Made by a program: the position numbers and the translations under genes
The notes under the pieces: model-generated
Seen by the model: the letters and a program-made list of their open reading frames with translations, nothing else
What the model was told of the DNA's origin: nothing
The model's database searches: none
Shown here: positions 17,108-26,964 of the stretch, piece by piece
Layout: each line of letters opens with the position of its first letter
Numbering within the stretch: the stretch's first letter is position 1
Assembly (NCBI RefSeq): GCF_020523825.1
Contig: NZ_JAJALK010000001.1
Location: 186,001 to 250,000 of the forward strand
Source: Methylobacterium brachiatum
GTDB taxonomy: Bacteria > Pseudomonadota > Alphaproteobacteria > Rhizobiales > Beijerinckiaceae
Direction of reading: 5' to 3'
Length of the DNA stretch: 64,000 bases

Positions 17108-17822
17108 ACCCGTTCTCCAGGTCGCGATCGCCGCCAAGCGCTATCGGTCCAGGGGCGCCGAGCCGGTCGAGGCGGTCCGCGATCTCAGCTTCGGCGTCGG
17201 CGCCGGCGAGATCGTCTGCCTGATCGGCCCGTCGGGTGCCGGCAAGACCACGACCCTGCGGATCCTGCTCGGCCTCGATACGGATTTCGAGGGCCGCGTT
17301 TCCGGGGCCGATCAGGCCGGCATGGTGTTCCAGGAGCCGCGGCTGCTGCCCTGGCGCAGCGTCGAGCACAATGTCCGGCTGGGTCTGCCGCGGGCGCGGC
17401 GCGGACGCGATCTCGACGGCCTGTTCGCCCAGCTCGGCCTCACGCCCTGGCGCGGCAGCTACCCGAAGGCGCTGTCGCTCGGGATGCAGCGGCGGGTGGC
17501 GCTCGCCCGCGCGCTCGCCGATGCGCCGCGGGTGCTGGTGCTCGACGAGCCCTTCGTCTCCCTGGACGACAATGCCGCCGCCGAGCTGCGCGGCCTGGTC
17601 GTCGACACGGTCGAGTCCGCCGGCATGAGCGTCCTGATGGTGACCCACAACGTCGCCGAGGCGATCGGGATCGCCGACCGGCTGCTGCTGGTGTCGAAGC
17701 GACCGGCCACCCTGATGGCCGATGTACCGCTCGACCGTCCCCGCGGGCAGCGCGACCGCGCCTGGGCCGAGGCGACGCGGGCCGCCCTGGCCGCCCGTCA
17801 TCCCGGCATCATCGCGGAATAG
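17088..17822 (+). CDS. ABC importer ATP-binding protein (SsuB/TauB-like)
   Basis: A 244-residue ATPase that powers the importer. Walker A is GPSGAGKTT (about 47-55), the Q-loop is FQEPRLLPW (about 81-89), and Walker B is VLVLDEPF (about 149-156) with the D-loop SLDD after it. The switch histidine is in VTHNVAEA (about 187). The signature motif is LSLGMQRR instead of the usual LSGGQ, with Leu in place of the first Gly and GM in place of GQ. Similar variants are known in this branch, so activity is still expected. The start overlaps the permease gene by 20 bp. Confidence 0.9.
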   Translation: MSAAGAEPVLQVAIAAKRYRSRGAEPVEAVRDLSFGVGAGEIVCLIGPSGAGKTTTLRILLGLDTDFEGRVSGADQAGMVFQEPRLLPWRSVEHNVRLGLPRARRGRDLDGLFAQLGLTPWRGSYPKALSLGMQRRVALARALADAPRVLVLDEPFVSLDDNAAAELRGLVVDTVESAGMSVLMVTHNVAEAIGIADRLLLVSKRPATLMADVPLDRPRGQRDRAWAEATRAALAARHPGIIAE

Positions 17823-17855
17823 ACGGCGGCGCCGCGTGAGAGGGTTAGGCCGGGC

Positions 17856-19823
17856 TCAGTTCGCCTTGGCCTCGACATCGAGGCGGTCGAGCAAGGCCGC
17901 CGGCGAGCGGGCCGCACCGATATCGATGAAGCCGATGCCGGCCGGCTCCTTCGACTTCGCGTGGAGCACGAGCTTGCCCGGCTTCATCACGAACTGCCCC
18001 ATCGCGGCGCCGATGCCCTTGGCGGCCGCGGTATTGCCCAGGATCACCGGGACGCCGAGTAGGCTGGCGGTGACGTATTCCTTGCGCAATTCGTCGGGCT
18101 TGAGGCTCAAATCCTTGGATTGCGCTGTCAGGAAACGCTCGAACAGCCCGGCATTCTCGATCGTGAGGTCGAGGCTCTTGGCGCTGCCGGAGAACATCAG
18201 CATCGTGGCGGCCGGCAGGGTCCCGTTGAACAATTCGGGCCCGATGCCGCCCAGGGTGCCGGTCAGCCGGACGGTCCCGATCTCGCGGCCGGTGACGGTG
18301 ACGTCGCGCAGCGACAGATCGCGGGCCTTCCCGTCGAGCGCCGCATCGGCCACGACATCGAGGTCGAGCTCGCGATACCCGTAGGCCGGCAGCGCACCGA
18401 TGATCGGGGCGCCGGCAACCAGGTCGGCCGGGAGGCTCAGGCCCGTGAGGGTCAGCCGGCTCGCGGTCGGGACGCCGTCCTGCGGCGGGCCGAAGGACAG
18501 GGCCGCCTCGCGCAGGGCGATGCGACGGGTGGGCGGCGGCGTGATGGTGACCGCGAGCGGGTCGCCGGGCTTCGCGTCGGGCGCCTTGGCATCCGCGGGC
18601 TTCGCTTCCGCGATCTTGCCCTCCACGATCTTGCCCTCTGTGGGCTTGGCCGAGCCCGGCCTGCCCGGCGCGGGACCGCGGGTCGCCGGCCGCGGATCCT
18701 GCGGGGCCGCCTTGGGCGGCTCCGGGTCCAGTGGCAGGTCGATGCTCAGGTCGGTGAGCGTCATCCCGCCCAGCGCCGGCGTCATGCTGCGCATCTCGGC
18801 GTCGCTGAATCCGGGCCGGTTCTCGGATCCGGCGGCGGCCTTGCGCAGGGCCTCGACCGTCGGACCGAGCGAGACGTTCGAGAGGGCCAGACGTCCGAGA
18901 TGCGCGCGCAGGCTGCCGCGCGACACGGTCATGTTCTCCAGATTCGTGCCGGATTCCGACCCGGCGGCATAGGTGGCGCGCTCGATCTCGAACAGCACCG
19001 GACCTTGCGGGTCGGTGTTGCTGACACTCAGACCCTGCATGTCGAGGCTGCCCAGGGCCGTCGCCTCGATGAGGTCGGCGGCGGAGGCCGCGAAGGTCCG
19101 CCGGTCGTTGGGCCCCTGGAAGCCCGCGGCGACGATCTCGAACGCGCCGTTCCAGCCGTCCGGGATCTGCCGGCCGCCGAGGTCGCGCCCGTTCAGGTGC
19201 GCGATCTTCACGGTCGTGCCGCGCGCGTCGGAATAGGTCACGTCCGAGACCTGGATCGTGCCGTAGACCTTCTGCACCGGTCCCTTGCCATCGCCCGGGA
19301 CGGTGTAGAGCCGGTTGAGCGCCGCCAGGTCGAGATCGGTCGCCCGGACCCGGCCATAGGTGCCGTAGCCGCGGTTCGGGCCGGTGACGGCGCTAACCGT
19401 CGCGCCGGCGGCGGTGAGCTCGCCGACGCGGCCGGCTTTCACGTCGCGGGCGACCACGTCCCGGTAGGTCACGGTCTGGCGGTCGTCGCCGGGGCCGGCG
19501 TGCTCGGAACTCAGAACCGGGATGGTCAGGCTCCCGGCATCGAGCCGGGCCAGCCGGGCCTCCCAGGGCTCGGAGGAATCCGACTTCAGGATCGCCGCGA
19601 GCTCATCCTTGGACAGGCGCGTGCCGCTGGCCGTCAGCTTCGGCGCCCGCAGCAGCGTGCCGCCGAGCGGCAGCATGACATCCGTGATCGTGACGTCCTG
19701 AACCGCCGCAGCGCCTTCCTGGGCCGCCAGCGGCGCGGGCGCCGCCGCGCCGGCGAGGCACAGGATGGCGCAGCTCGCGGCCAAAGCCGATCGCAGGCGG
19801 GATCGGACCTTCGGATGGATCAT
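17856..19823 (-). CDS. large secreted protein of unknown function (about 655 aa)
   Basis: A signal peptide is visible at about 12-37 of the chosen start (ALAASCAILCLAGAAAPAPL, then AAQEG). The mature part has many short beta-like segments naming no known family. They resemble repeated strand patterns with Thr/Leu alternation, as in beta-helix or AsmA-like proteins. A low-complexity linker near 365-420 is made of Pro/Lys/Ala repeats (KIVEGKIAEAKPADAK type) and divides it into two halves. The upstream ATG at 19862 is an alternative; neither start has a strong binding site. The signal sequence favours 19823. It probably works in the periplasm or outer envelope. Function unknown. Confidence 0.7.
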   Translation of the reverse strand: MIHPKVRSRLRSALAASCAILCLAGAAAPAPLAAQEGAAAVQDVTITDVMLPLGGTLLRAPKLTASGTRLSKDELAAILKSDSSEPWEARLARLDAGSLTIPVLSSEHAGPGDDRQTVTYRDVVARDVKAGRVGELTAAGATVSAVTGPNRGYGTYGRVRATDLDLAALNRLYTVPGDGKGPVQKVYGTIQVSDVTYSDARGTTVKIAHLNGRDLGGRQIPDGWNGAFEIVAAGFQGPNDRRTFAASAADLIEATALGSLDMQGLSVSNTDPQGPVLFEIERATYAAGSESGTNLENMTVSRGSLRAHLGRLALSNVSLGPTVEALRKAAAGSENRPGFSDAEMRSMTPALGGMTLTDLSIDLPLDPEPPKAAPQDPRPATRGPAPGRPGSAKPTEGKIVEGKIAEAKPADAKAPDAKPGDPLAVTITPPPTRRIALREAALSFGPPQDGVPTASRLTLTGLSLPADLVAGAPIIGALPAYGYRELDLDVVADAALDGKARDLSLRDVTVTGREIGTVRLTGTLGGIGPELFNGTLPAATMLMFSGSAKSLDLTIENAGLFERFLTAQSKDLSLKPDELRKEYVTASLLGVPVILGNTAAAKGIGAAMGQFVMKPGKLVLHAKSKEPAGIGFIDIGAARSPAALLDRLDVEAKAN

Positions 19824-19941
19824 GGGAGGGTCCGGATCACGGCTCAGGCTGGCTAGCCGCATGGGTGCCGCGTTTTACCGGTCGAGGCAATCGCGCATGG
19901 GCTGCACGAGCCGTGAGCCGGCTCCAGTGTCGTACACGGGC

Positions 19942-19968
19942 AACGGCCCCGCCGAGGCGGCGGGCCGT
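19942..19968 (-). terminator. hairpin downstream of the Fe-S carrier gene
   Basis: ACGGCCC-GCC pairs with GGCGGGCCGT with one bulged base and a 5-base loop, starting about 11 bp after the erpA-like stop on the minus strand. It lies between that gene and the start of the large secreted protein. It has no T-run and modest certainty. Confidence 0.4.
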
Positions 19969-19978
19969 CGCGCCCGGA

Positions 19979-20305
19979 TCAGAGCGAGAACGACGTGCCG
20001 CAGCCGCAGGAGGCGGTCGCCAGCGGATTCTCGATCTTGAAGGACTGGCCGATCAGGTCGTTGACGAAGTCGATGGTCGAGCCGGACATGTATTCCAGCG
20101 AGACCGGATCGACGATCACGGTGGCGCCGTCGCGCTCGATCGCCACGTCCTGGGCTTCCCGGGACCGGGTGATGTCGAACGCGTAGGAGAATCCGGAGCA
20201 GCCGCCGCCGTTCACGCTGATGCGCAGCGACGAGCCCGGGGGCTCCGCGCCCATGATCTCGTTGATGCGCTTGGCGGCGCGGGGGGTCAGGGTGATCTCA
20301 GCCAT
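19979..20305 (-). CDS. erpA: A-type iron-sulfur cluster carrier (ErpA/IscA family)
   Basis: A 108-residue cytoplasmic Fe-S insertion protein. The three conserved cysteines are present: C36 in GGGCSGFSY and C100/C102 in SCGCGTSF. Length is typical. The start is ATG 20305; the longer upstream frame is not protein-like. It is divergent from the dGTPase-like gene (20461), an order common in alphaproteobacteria. ErpA, IscA and SufA cannot be told apart firmly by eye. The lone location, outside an isc or suf operon, favours ErpA. Confidence 0.9.
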   Translation of the reverse strand: MAEITLTPRAAKRINEIMGAEPPGSSLRISVNGGGCSGFSYAFDITRSREAQDVAIERDGATVIVDPVSLEYMSGSTIDFVNDLIGQSFKIENPLATASCGCGTSFSL

Positions 20306-20460
20306 CGTTAGCTCTGGCCACGCAAGTGTCCGGTGGATGGCGCCGCCCGGCCGTTGCCGAGCCCGCCTCGGCCCACAAGATATGGGCTCGAGGCCCGCGC
20401 CGCAACGCGCCGGGCGGGGAGGGGTCATGATCAGGCTGCGCGAGATCGAGAGCGGACGCC

Positions 20461-21708
20461 GTGCGGGCGAACGGTGAGCGCTGGCGGGCGGCCTACGCCA
20501 CGGATCCGGCGCGCACGCGCGGTCGGCTGATCGCCGAGGCATCGTCGCCGACGCGCAGCGATTTCCAGCGCGACCGGGACCGGATCATCCATTCGACGGC
20601 GTTCCGCCGCCTGAAGCACAAGACCCAGGTCTTCGTGCATCACGAGGGCGACCATTACCGGACCCGGCTGACCCACACCCTGGAGGTCAGCCAGATCGCC
20701 CGGGCGCTCGCCCGCGCGCTGGGGCTCGACGAGGATCTGGCGGAGGCCTTGGCGCTGAGCCACGACCTCGGCCACACCTGCTTCGGCCATACCGGCGAAG
20801 AGGCGCTGGATTCCTGCATGGCGGCCCATGGCGGGTTCGACCACAATGCGCAGGCTCTGCGCATCGTGACCCGCCTGGAGCGGCGCTACGCCGGGTTCGA
20901 CGGCTTGAACCTCGCCTGGGAGACGCTTGAAGGGCTGGTCAAGCACAACGGCCCCCTGCTCGACCGGGACGGGCAGCCGACCCCACGCTATGCCGAGCGC
21001 GGCATCCCGGCCGCGATCCTCGAATACGATGCTCTGAACCCGCTCGACCTGTGGAGCCAGGCGGGTCCCGAGGCTCAGGCCGCCTCGCTGGCCGACGACA
21101 TCGCCTACGCGGCGCACGACCTCGATGACGGCCTGCGGGCGGGCCTGTTCGAGATTCCGGAGCTGCGCGCGGTCCCGTTCCTGGCCGATCTGCTCGACGA
21201 GATCGACCGGCTGCATCCAGGCCTCGAACCGTCCCGGGTGATCCACGAACTGGCCCGTCGGGTGATCACCCGGTTCGTGGAGGACGTGATCCGCGAGGGC
21301 GGCCGCCGGATCGCCGCGCTCGCGCCGCGCAGCGTCGCGGATATCCGGAACGCCGCCGAGCCGGTCATCGTGTTCTCGCGACCGATCGCGGAGGCGGATG
21401 CCGAGATCATGCGCTTCCTCTGGGCGCGGATGTACCGGCACCAGGGCGTCGTGGCCGTGCGCAAGAAGGCCGACGCCATCGTCAACGACCTGTTCACGGC
21501 CTTCACCGCCGCACCGTCCCGGATGCCGGACGAATGGAGTGCCGGGCTCGCCGATGCGACGGAGAGCCGGATCGCCCGGCGGGTCGCTGACTACATCGCC
21601 GGCATGACCGACACCTACGCGGTGCTGGCGCATCGCAAGCTCTACGCGACGACCCCCGACCTGTACTGGGAATTGCCGAGCCGGGGCCTGCCCCTCACCG
21701 ACCCGTGA
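20461..21708 (+). CDS. dgt: dGTP triphosphohydrolase-like HD protein
   Basis: A 415-residue HD-superfamily nucleotidohydrolase. It is expected to cleave dGTP to deoxyguanosine and triphosphate, or to act on other dNTPs as type II (dgt-like) enzymes do. The metal site shows H72 in RLTHTLEVSQIARA, the H101-D102 pair in LSHDLGHTCFGH, and a later D in SLADDIAYAAHDLDD. The start is GTG at 20461, just after GAGAGCGG. It has the length of the shorter alphaproteobacterial type rather than the 500-residue enterobacterial Dgt. It is divergent from erpA and upstream of argS, a conserved neighbourhood. Confidence 0.9.
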   Translation: MRANGERWRAAYATDPARTRGRLIAEASSPTRSDFQRDRDRIIHSTAFRRLKHKTQVFVHHEGDHYRTRLTHTLEVSQIARALARALGLDEDLAEALALSHDLGHTCFGHTGEEALDSCMAAHGGFDHNAQALRIVTRLERRYAGFDGLNLAWETLEGLVKHNGPLLDRDGQPTPRYAERGIPAAILEYDALNPLDLWSQAGPEAQAASLADDIAYAAHDLDDGLRAGLFEIPELRAVPFLADLLDEIDRLHPGLEPSRVIHELARRVITRFVEDVIREGGRRIAALAPRSVADIRNAAEPVIVFSRPIAEADAEIMRFLWARMYRHQGVVAVRKKADAIVNDLFTAFTAAPSRMPDEWSAGLADATESRIARRVADYIAGMTDTYAVLAHRKLYATTPDLYWELPSRGLPLTDP

Positions 21709-21732
21709 GAGCCGGAGAGGGGCGGTCCGCGA

Positions 21733-22140
21733 TCAGCAGCCGCAGCCGCAGGTGAAGCTGCCGTAACAGCCGCCCGAGCCGTATCCGCCATAGGCGGCCG
21801 GATAGGCGTATTCGTAGCCGCCGTAGGCTGCGGGGTAGCCGTAGCCGTAGCCGCCGCCATAGCCGTAACCGCCGTACAGGCTGCCGGCCGCGAGCCCGAG
21901 GCCGAGGCCGATACCCGCCCCGGCCAGGCCGTAGCCCAGGCCGCGCCCGTAGCCGCCGCGATAGCCGTAGCCGCGACCGTAGCCGTAGCCGCGGCCGTAG
22001 ACGCCCCGCCCGGCGAAGCCGCCGTAATGGCCGCCATACCCGCCGTGATACCCGCCGCCCCGGAAGCCGCGGGCCTCGGCGCCCGGCACCGTCAGGACCA
22101 GCGCGCCGAGAGCCGCGCCCACCATCATCAAGGTCTTCAT
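21733..22140 (-). CDS. Gly/Tyr-rich secreted protein with Cys tail
   Basis: A 135-residue exported protein. The signal peptide occupies about 1-23 (MKTLMMVGAALGALVLTVPG, cut after AEA). The mature part is almost entirely Gly, Tyr and Arg in GYGRGYGYGRG-type repeats, with a short Gly/Leu hydrophobic core (GAGIGLGLGLA) and two PAAYGGYEYAYPAAYGGY units. It ends with a cysteine cluster (GCYGSFTCGCGC). The start ATG has GGAG 8 bases upstream. Such proteins are probably unstructured cell-surface or periplasmic coats. Function unknown. It lies between dgt and argS on the opposite strand, as an insertion in otherwise conserved gene order. Confidence 0.75.
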   Translation of the reverse strand: MKTLMMVGAALGALVLTVPGAEARGFRGGGYHGGYGGHYGGFAGRGVYGRGYGYGRGYGYRGGYGRGLGYGLAGAGIGLGLGLAAGSLYGGYGYGGGYGYGYPAAYGGYEYAYPAAYGGYGSGGCYGSFTCGCGC

Positions 22141-22430
22141 CAAGATCTCCGGACTCGAGAATTTTGCGATCCGGTCGATCACATAGATACACGCGGGCCA
22201 AGACAAGATGCGTAGCGGCGCATCGGTAGTCGTCGCATGGGGATAAACTGCGCTCGCCTGCCCGAATGCCAGGTTGTTTCGGCCACGCGGTTAACGGCGG
22301 CTTGCGGCGCGGGGGCGCCGCGAATCGCCGCCGCCGTGACACCCTCCCGCCCCCTTGCTAGACGGCTCCGAGCGGGCGCAGGCCGAGACGGCCGGGCGGA
22401 AGCAAACCCGCGCGAGCGAGATCGAGACCG

Positions 22431-24182
22431 ATGAACATCTTCGCCCTGTTCGAGGCGCGTGTGCGCGAGGCCGTGGAGGCGCTGACCCGCGCCGGCCAGC
22501 TGCCGGAGGGCCTCGACCTCGTACGGGTCGTCGTCGAGCCGCCGCGCGACACCACGCATGGCGATCTCGCCACCAATGCCGCTCTGGTCCTCGCCAAGGA
22601 GGCGCGCGCCAACCCGAAGGCCCTGGGCGAGGCGCTGGCGGCGGAGCTGCGCACGGATCCTCGCATCCTGGAGGCGAGCGTCGCCGGTCCCGGCTTCATC
22701 AACCTGCGCCTCGCGCCCGAAATCTTCCACGATGTGGTCCGCAGCGCGCTCTCCGACCCGGAGACGTTCGGCCGCGCCCGGCTGCAGGGCGGTCCGATCA
22801 ACGTCGAGTACGTCTCGGCCAATCCGACCGGGCCGATGCATGTGGGCCATGGCCGCGGCGCCGTGTTCGGCGATGCCCTGTGCAACCTCCTGGTGGCGGC
22901 CGGCCGCCAGGTGACGCGCGAATATTACATCAACGATGCAGGCGCCCAGGTCGACGTGCTGGCCCGCTCCGCCTACCAGCGCTACCGCGAGGCTCTGGGC
23001 GAGCCGTTCGCGATCGCCGAGGGGCTCTATCCGGGCGACTACCTCAAGCCGGTGGGCACCAAGCTCGCCGAGGCCCATGGCCGGGCGCTTCTCGACCAGT
23101 CGGAGGCTGATTGGCTGCCGGTGGTGCGCGAAGTTGCGCTCGGCATGATGATGGACATGATCCGGGCCGATCTCGGGGCGATCGGCATCCGCCACGACGT
23201 GTTCTTCTCGGAAAGGACGCTCCTGCAGAGCGGCGCCGTGAAGGCGCTGCTCCAGGAGCTGCGCGAGCGGGGGCTCGTCTACGAAGGCCGCCTGCCGCCG
23301 CCCAAGGGCCAGCTGCCCGAGGATTGGGAGGACCGCGAGCAGACGCTGTTCCGCACCAAGGATTTCGGCGACGACACCGACCGGCCGCTGCTCAAGTCGG
23401 ACGGCTCCTACACCTACTTCGCCTCGGACATCGCCTATCACCGGGCGAAGTACCTCGCGGGCGCCACCGAGCTGATCGACGTGCTCGGCGCCGACCACGG
23501 CGGCTACGTCAAGCGGATGCAGGCGGCCGTGAAGGCGGTCAGCGGCGGCAAGGCGACGCTCGACGTGAAGCTCTGCCAGCTGGTGCGGCTGTTGCGCGCG
23601 GGCGAGCCCGTGAAGATGTCGAAGCGAGCCGGCGAGTTCGTGACCCTGCGCGACGTGATCGACGAGGTCGGCCGCGACGCGATCCGGTTCATGATGCTCT
23701 ACCGGAAGAACGACGCGACGCTCGATTTCGACCTCGCCAAGGTGGTCGAGCAGTCGAAGGACAACCCGGTCTTCTACGTCCAGTACGCCCATGCCCGGGT
23801 CCGCTCGGTACAGCGGCAGGCCCGCGAGGCCTTCCCGGACGCGGACCTCTCCGCCGAAGCCCTGCTGCGCGAGGCCGCGTTCGACGTCCTGACCGATCCG
23901 GGCGAGATCGAGATGATGCGCCTGATCGCTCAATACCCGCGGATCCTCGAATCCGCGGCGCTGGCGCACGAGCCGCACCGAATCGCGTTCCACCTCTATG
24001 AACTGGCCTCGGCACTTCATAGTTTCTGGAACAAGGGCAAAGACTTGCCGCAATTACGGTTTGTTAATGCAACCGACCGAAAGTCGTCCTGGGCGCGGCT
24101 GGCGCTCGTCGAGGCTCTTCGGAGTACCCTCGCGGCCGGCCTCGCGGTTCTCGGTGTGACCGCGCCGGACGAGATGCGATAG
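22431..24182 (+). CDS. argS: arginyl-tRNA synthetase
   Basis: A 583-residue class I synthetase that charges tRNA-Arg. It has the N-terminal ArgRS-specific domain (about 1-105), the HIGH-equivalent HVGHGRG at 137-143, the KMSK-equivalent [10 protein letters not shown] with K395 to R399, and the C-terminal DALR anticodon-binding domain (about 450-583). Length and motif spacing are normal. The ATG at 22431 follows GAGATCGAGACCG, a modest binding site. It is followed 49 bp later by the SPOR protein gene, as in other alphaproteobacteria. Confidence 0.96.
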   Translation: MNIFALFEARVREAVEALTRAGQLPEGLDLVRVVVEPPRDTTHGDLATNAALVLAKEARANPKALGEALAAELRTDPRILEASVAGPGFINLRLAPEIFHDVVRSALSDPETFGRARLQGGPINVEYVSANPTGPMHVGHGRGAVFGDALCNLLVAAGRQVTREYYINDAGAQVDVLARSAYQRYREALGEPFAIAEGLYPGDYLKPVGTKLAEAHGRALLDQSEADWLPVVREVALGMMMDMIRADLGAIGIRHDVFFSERTLLQSGAVKALLQELRERGLVYEGRLPPPKGQLPEDWEDREQTLFRTKDFGDDTDRPLLKSDGSYTYFASDIAYHRAKYLAGATELIDVLGADHGGYVKRMQAAVKAVSGGKATLDVKLCQLVRLLRAGEPVKMSKRAGEFVTLRDVIDEVGRDAIRFMMLYRKNDATLDFDLAKVVEQSKDNPVFYVQYAHARVRSVQRQAREAFPDADLSAEALLREAAFDVLTDPGEIEMMRLIAQYPRILESAALAHEPHRIAFHLYELASALHSFWNKGKDLPQLRFVNATDRKSSWARLALVEALRSTLAAGLAVLGVTAPDEMR

Positions 24183-24231
24183 GCTCGATATGCATCGGGC
24201 CGGTGACCGGCCCTGATGTGAGGATGCTGCC

Positions 24232-25590
24232 ATGACGAACGCTTCGCGCGCTCAGGTCGATTTGGACGCCCTCGCGCGCGATCTGCGTCACGAGCAGGGT
24301 CGCGGCACGCAGGGCGGCAGCAAGCCCGACCCCCTGGCCGAGCTCGCGCGGATCGTCGGTCAGGATGACCCCTTCCGGGCGCTGCTCGCGGCGCGTGACG
24401 AGATGCGCGGCGCGGCCACGGCGCAGCCGGAGCCCAGCTGGGATCATCGGGTCGAGCCGAGCTTCGCGCCCGAGCCGCCGAAATCCACGCCGGCCGACGC
24501 CTTCGACCAATATCTCGCCTCGGTGGAGCGCGACACGCACGAGGAGCCGGTGCCCTACGGCGCGGAAGCGGCGGGCACCCAGGAAGCCGCCGGCCCGGAT
24601 TACGCCGATGGCCGCTCGCTGCGCCGGGTGAACCCGCGCCGCCGCCTGGCCTCGGTCGGCGCCGGCATCGCGATCGTCGCCGTCGCCGTGACCGGCGCGC
24701 TCACCTACAAGGGTCTTCACGGCTCGAGCAGCGGCGGCGGCGTCCCCGTCGTCCAGGCCGATTCAACGCCCCTGAAGGTCGCCCCGAAGGTCGCCGACGG
24801 CGTCGAGATCCCGGACCAGAACCGGCAGATCTACGACACCAAGGGCAAGGCCAAGGAAGGCCAGATCAAGATCGTGAACCGCGAGGAGCAGCCGATCGAC
24901 GTGGCCGAGGCGGCCCGCGCGGCGCAGGGCACCGGCCCGGCCGGCGGCGCACAGAGCGGCACAACGCCAGGCAACGGCCCGTTCGAGGCGTTCGGCGAAC
25001 CGCGCCGGGTCCGCACCGTGGCGGTGAAGCCGGAAGCCCCGCCCGCACCGGTCCAGCGCGAGGCGCAGGCCGAGGGCGCGCCGGCCCCGATCCCGACCAT
25101 GGTCCTGCCCACCGACGAGCCGCCGCAGCAGGCGAAGCCGAAGCCCGGCCGTCAGGCGGCCGCGTCCCTGCCGGCGCCCACACCGGAGCCGGTCCAGGCG
25201 CCGCCGCCGCCCACCCCGGCCGAAGCCGCCCCGCCGAAGCCCGTCGCCGTGAAGCCGCCGCCGAAGGCCGCCCAGCGGGTCGCCTCCCTGGCCGCCCCAG
25301 CCGCGGACGCGCCGGAGGCCGTCGACGACACCGTGAAGACCGGCTCGGTCGGCGGGTTCTCGGTCCAGCTCGGGGTGCGCGGCAGCGCCGCCGAGGCGAA
25401 GGCCGCCCTCAAGCAGATGCAGGCGAAGTATAGCCAGCTCGCCGGCAAGCCCGAGCTGATCCGCCAGGCCGAGGTCAACGGCAAGACGATCTACCGCGTC
25501 CGCGTCGGGCCGCTGGCCAAGAACGAGGCGGCCAGCCTGTGCAGCGCCCTGCAGGGCGAGGGCGGTCAGTGCTTCGTGGCGAAGAACTGA
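24232..25590 (+). CDS. SPOR-domain cell-envelope protein
   Basis: A 452-residue bitopic membrane protein. It has a cytoplasmic N-terminal part of about 137 residues, a single transmembrane span at about 139-160, and a long Pro/Ala-rich periplasmic linker (about 260-370). A C-terminal SPOR domain (about 371-450) includes GGFSVQLGVRGSAAEAKAAL and ends with the Gln/Cys-containing strand. SPOR domains bind denuded septal peptidoglycan, so a role at division sites is expected. It sits between argS and nagZ, both in the same orientation, which matches the cell-wall theme of nagZ. Confidence 0.88.
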   Translation: MTNASRAQVDLDALARDLRHEQGRGTQGGSKPDPLAELARIVGQDDPFRALLAARDEMRGAATAQPEPSWDHRVEPSFAPEPPKSTPADAFDQYLASVERDTHEEPVPYGAEAAGTQEAAGPDYADGRSLRRVNPRRRLASVGAGIAIVAVAVTGALTYKGLHGSSSGGGVPVVQADSTPLKVAPKVADGVEIPDQNRQIYDTKGKAKEGQIKIVNREEQPIDVAEAARAAQGTGPAGGAQSGTTPGNGPFEAFGEPRRVRTVAVKPEAPPAPVQREAQAEGAPAPIPTMVLPTDEPPQQAKPKPGRQAAASLPAPTPEPVQAPPPPTPAEAAPPKPVAVKPPPKAAQRVASLAAPAADAPEAVDDTVKTGSVGGFSVQLGVRGSAAEAKAALKQMQAKYSQLAGKPELIRQAEVNGKTIYRVRVGPLAKNEAASLCSALQGEGGQCFVAKN

Positions 25591-25627
25591 GCCATCGATC
25601 ATCCGGTCTCGTCCTGAAGCAGGGGGA

Positions 25628-25658
25628 GGGCGGATCCGCCTCGAACGCGAGTCCGCCC
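25628..25658 (+). terminator. hairpin between SPOR gene and nagZ
   Basis: GGGCGGA (25628-25634) pairs with TCCGCCC (25652-25658), and an inner CTCG/CGAG stem closes a 4-base AACG loop. It lies 38 bp after the SPOR gene stop. There is no T-run. It may be a weak terminator within the 208-bp gap. Confidence 0.35.
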
Positions 25659-25798
25659 CGCAACACCCGGCCCCCGTCGACACGCCGAACGGGGCGGGCA
25701 CGCGGTTTCGCCTTGCCGGCTCCCTGTTCCCGCCCGACTCTGCCGGCATCGAGTCGCCGTTTCCTCCGCCGCACCCGCGCGGCCATCGAGAAGCCCGC

Positions 25799-26806
25799 AT
25801 GACCGCCCGTGCCCTGATCCTCGGCTGCGCCGGCAAGACGCTCTCCGCCGAGGAGGCCGCCTTCTTCCGCGACGTGCGGCCGTGGGGCTTCATCCTGTTC
25901 AAGCGCAACATCGGCACGCCCGACGAGGTGCGCGCTCTGACGGCCGCGCTGCGGGACTGCCTGGGCTCGGACACGGCGCCGATCCTGATCGATCAGGAAG
26001 GCGGCCGGGTCCAGCGCATGGGGCCGCCGCACTGGCCGTCCTATCCGGCGGGCGGGCGCTATGGGCGTCTGAACGGCAGCGCCACCGCGATCGCCCGGCT
26101 CGGCGCCCGGCTGATGGCGCACGATCTCGCGGAGGTCGGCATCAACGTCGATTGCGCGCCCGTGCTCGACGTGCCGGCACCGGGATCGCACGACATCATC
26201 GGCGACCGGGCCTACGGTTCGAATCCCGATTCGGTGGCCGAGATCGGTCGCGCCGTCGCCGAGGGCCTGATGGCCGGCGGCGTCCTGCCGGTGATGAAGC
26301 ACGTCCCCGGCCACGGCCGCGCCGCCTGCGACAGCCATCACGGGCTGCCGGTCGTCGAAGCGACGCTCGAAGCGCTCGCAGCGCAGGATTTCCGGCCGTT
26401 CCAGATGCTCGCCGACCTGCCGATGGCGATGAGCGCCCACGTGGTCTTCACAGCCATCGATCCCGATCGTCCGGCCACCCAGTCGGCGCGCGTCATCCGC
26501 GATGTGATCCGCGGCGCCATCGGCTTCGACGGGCTGCTGATGACCGACGACCTGTCGATGCACGCACTCACCGGCACGTTCCGCGACCGGACACAGGCCG
26601 CCTTCGCGGCGGGCGTCGATGTCGGGCTGCATTGCAACGGCGCCATGGACGAGATGCGGGCCGTCGCCGAGGCGGCCCCGTTCCTGACGGGCGCGGCTGC
26701 CCGGCGGGCCGCCGCCGCGCTCGCACGCCTGGATAGGGCGGGCGATGCGCTGGATCTGTCCGAGGCTCGGGCCCGGTTCGCGGCGGCGATGGCCAGTGCG
26801 GCCTGA
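25799..26806 (+). CDS. nagZ: beta-N-acetylhexosaminidase (NagZ)
   Basis: A 335-residue cytoplasmic glycoside hydrolase family 3 enzyme that releases GlcNAc from anhydromuropeptides in peptidoglycan recycling. The family signature [15 protein letters not shown] with the catalytic His/Asp loop is near 165-180, and the nucleophile Asp is in [13 protein letters not shown] near 243. It works together with AnmK, which is encoded at 30245 in the same window. The ATG at 25799 gives normal length. It lies upstream of tatABC; the scpA and scpB genes that often sit between them are absent. Confidence 0.92.
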   Translation: MTARALILGCAGKTLSAEEAAFFRDVRPWGFILFKRNIGTPDEVRALTAALRDCLGSDTAPILIDQEGGRVQRMGPPHWPSYPAGGRYGRLNGSATAIARLGARLMAHDLAEVGINVDCAPVLDVPAPGSHDIIGDRAYGSNPDSVAEIGRAVAEGLMAGGVLPVMKHVPGHGRAACDSHHGLPVVEATLEALAAQDFRPFQMLADLPMAMSAHVVFTAIDPDRPATQSARVIRDVIRGAIGFDGLLMTDDLSMHALTGTFRDRTQAAFAAGVDVGLHCNGAMDEMRAVAEAAPFLTGAAARRAAAALARLDRAGDALDLSEARARFAAAMASAA

Positions 26807-26964
26807 CCCGCGGCCTTCCACCGCGGGCATCCACCGTCCCTGAAGCCGCCTCTGCTTGTGTTCGGGCGGTGCGATCCCTAGGTTCGCCCGGAAATCTTCA
26901 ACCGGTCGTAGCGTCACGCTCCCACAGGTGGGCGCAGGCAGGTGGACGCACGCAGGAGGTTGCC

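Noticed and set aside
26205-26240. GGTTCGAATCC string resembling a tRNA T-loop
   Set aside because: It is inside nagZ in a conserved coding segment, and no cloverleaf can be formed.
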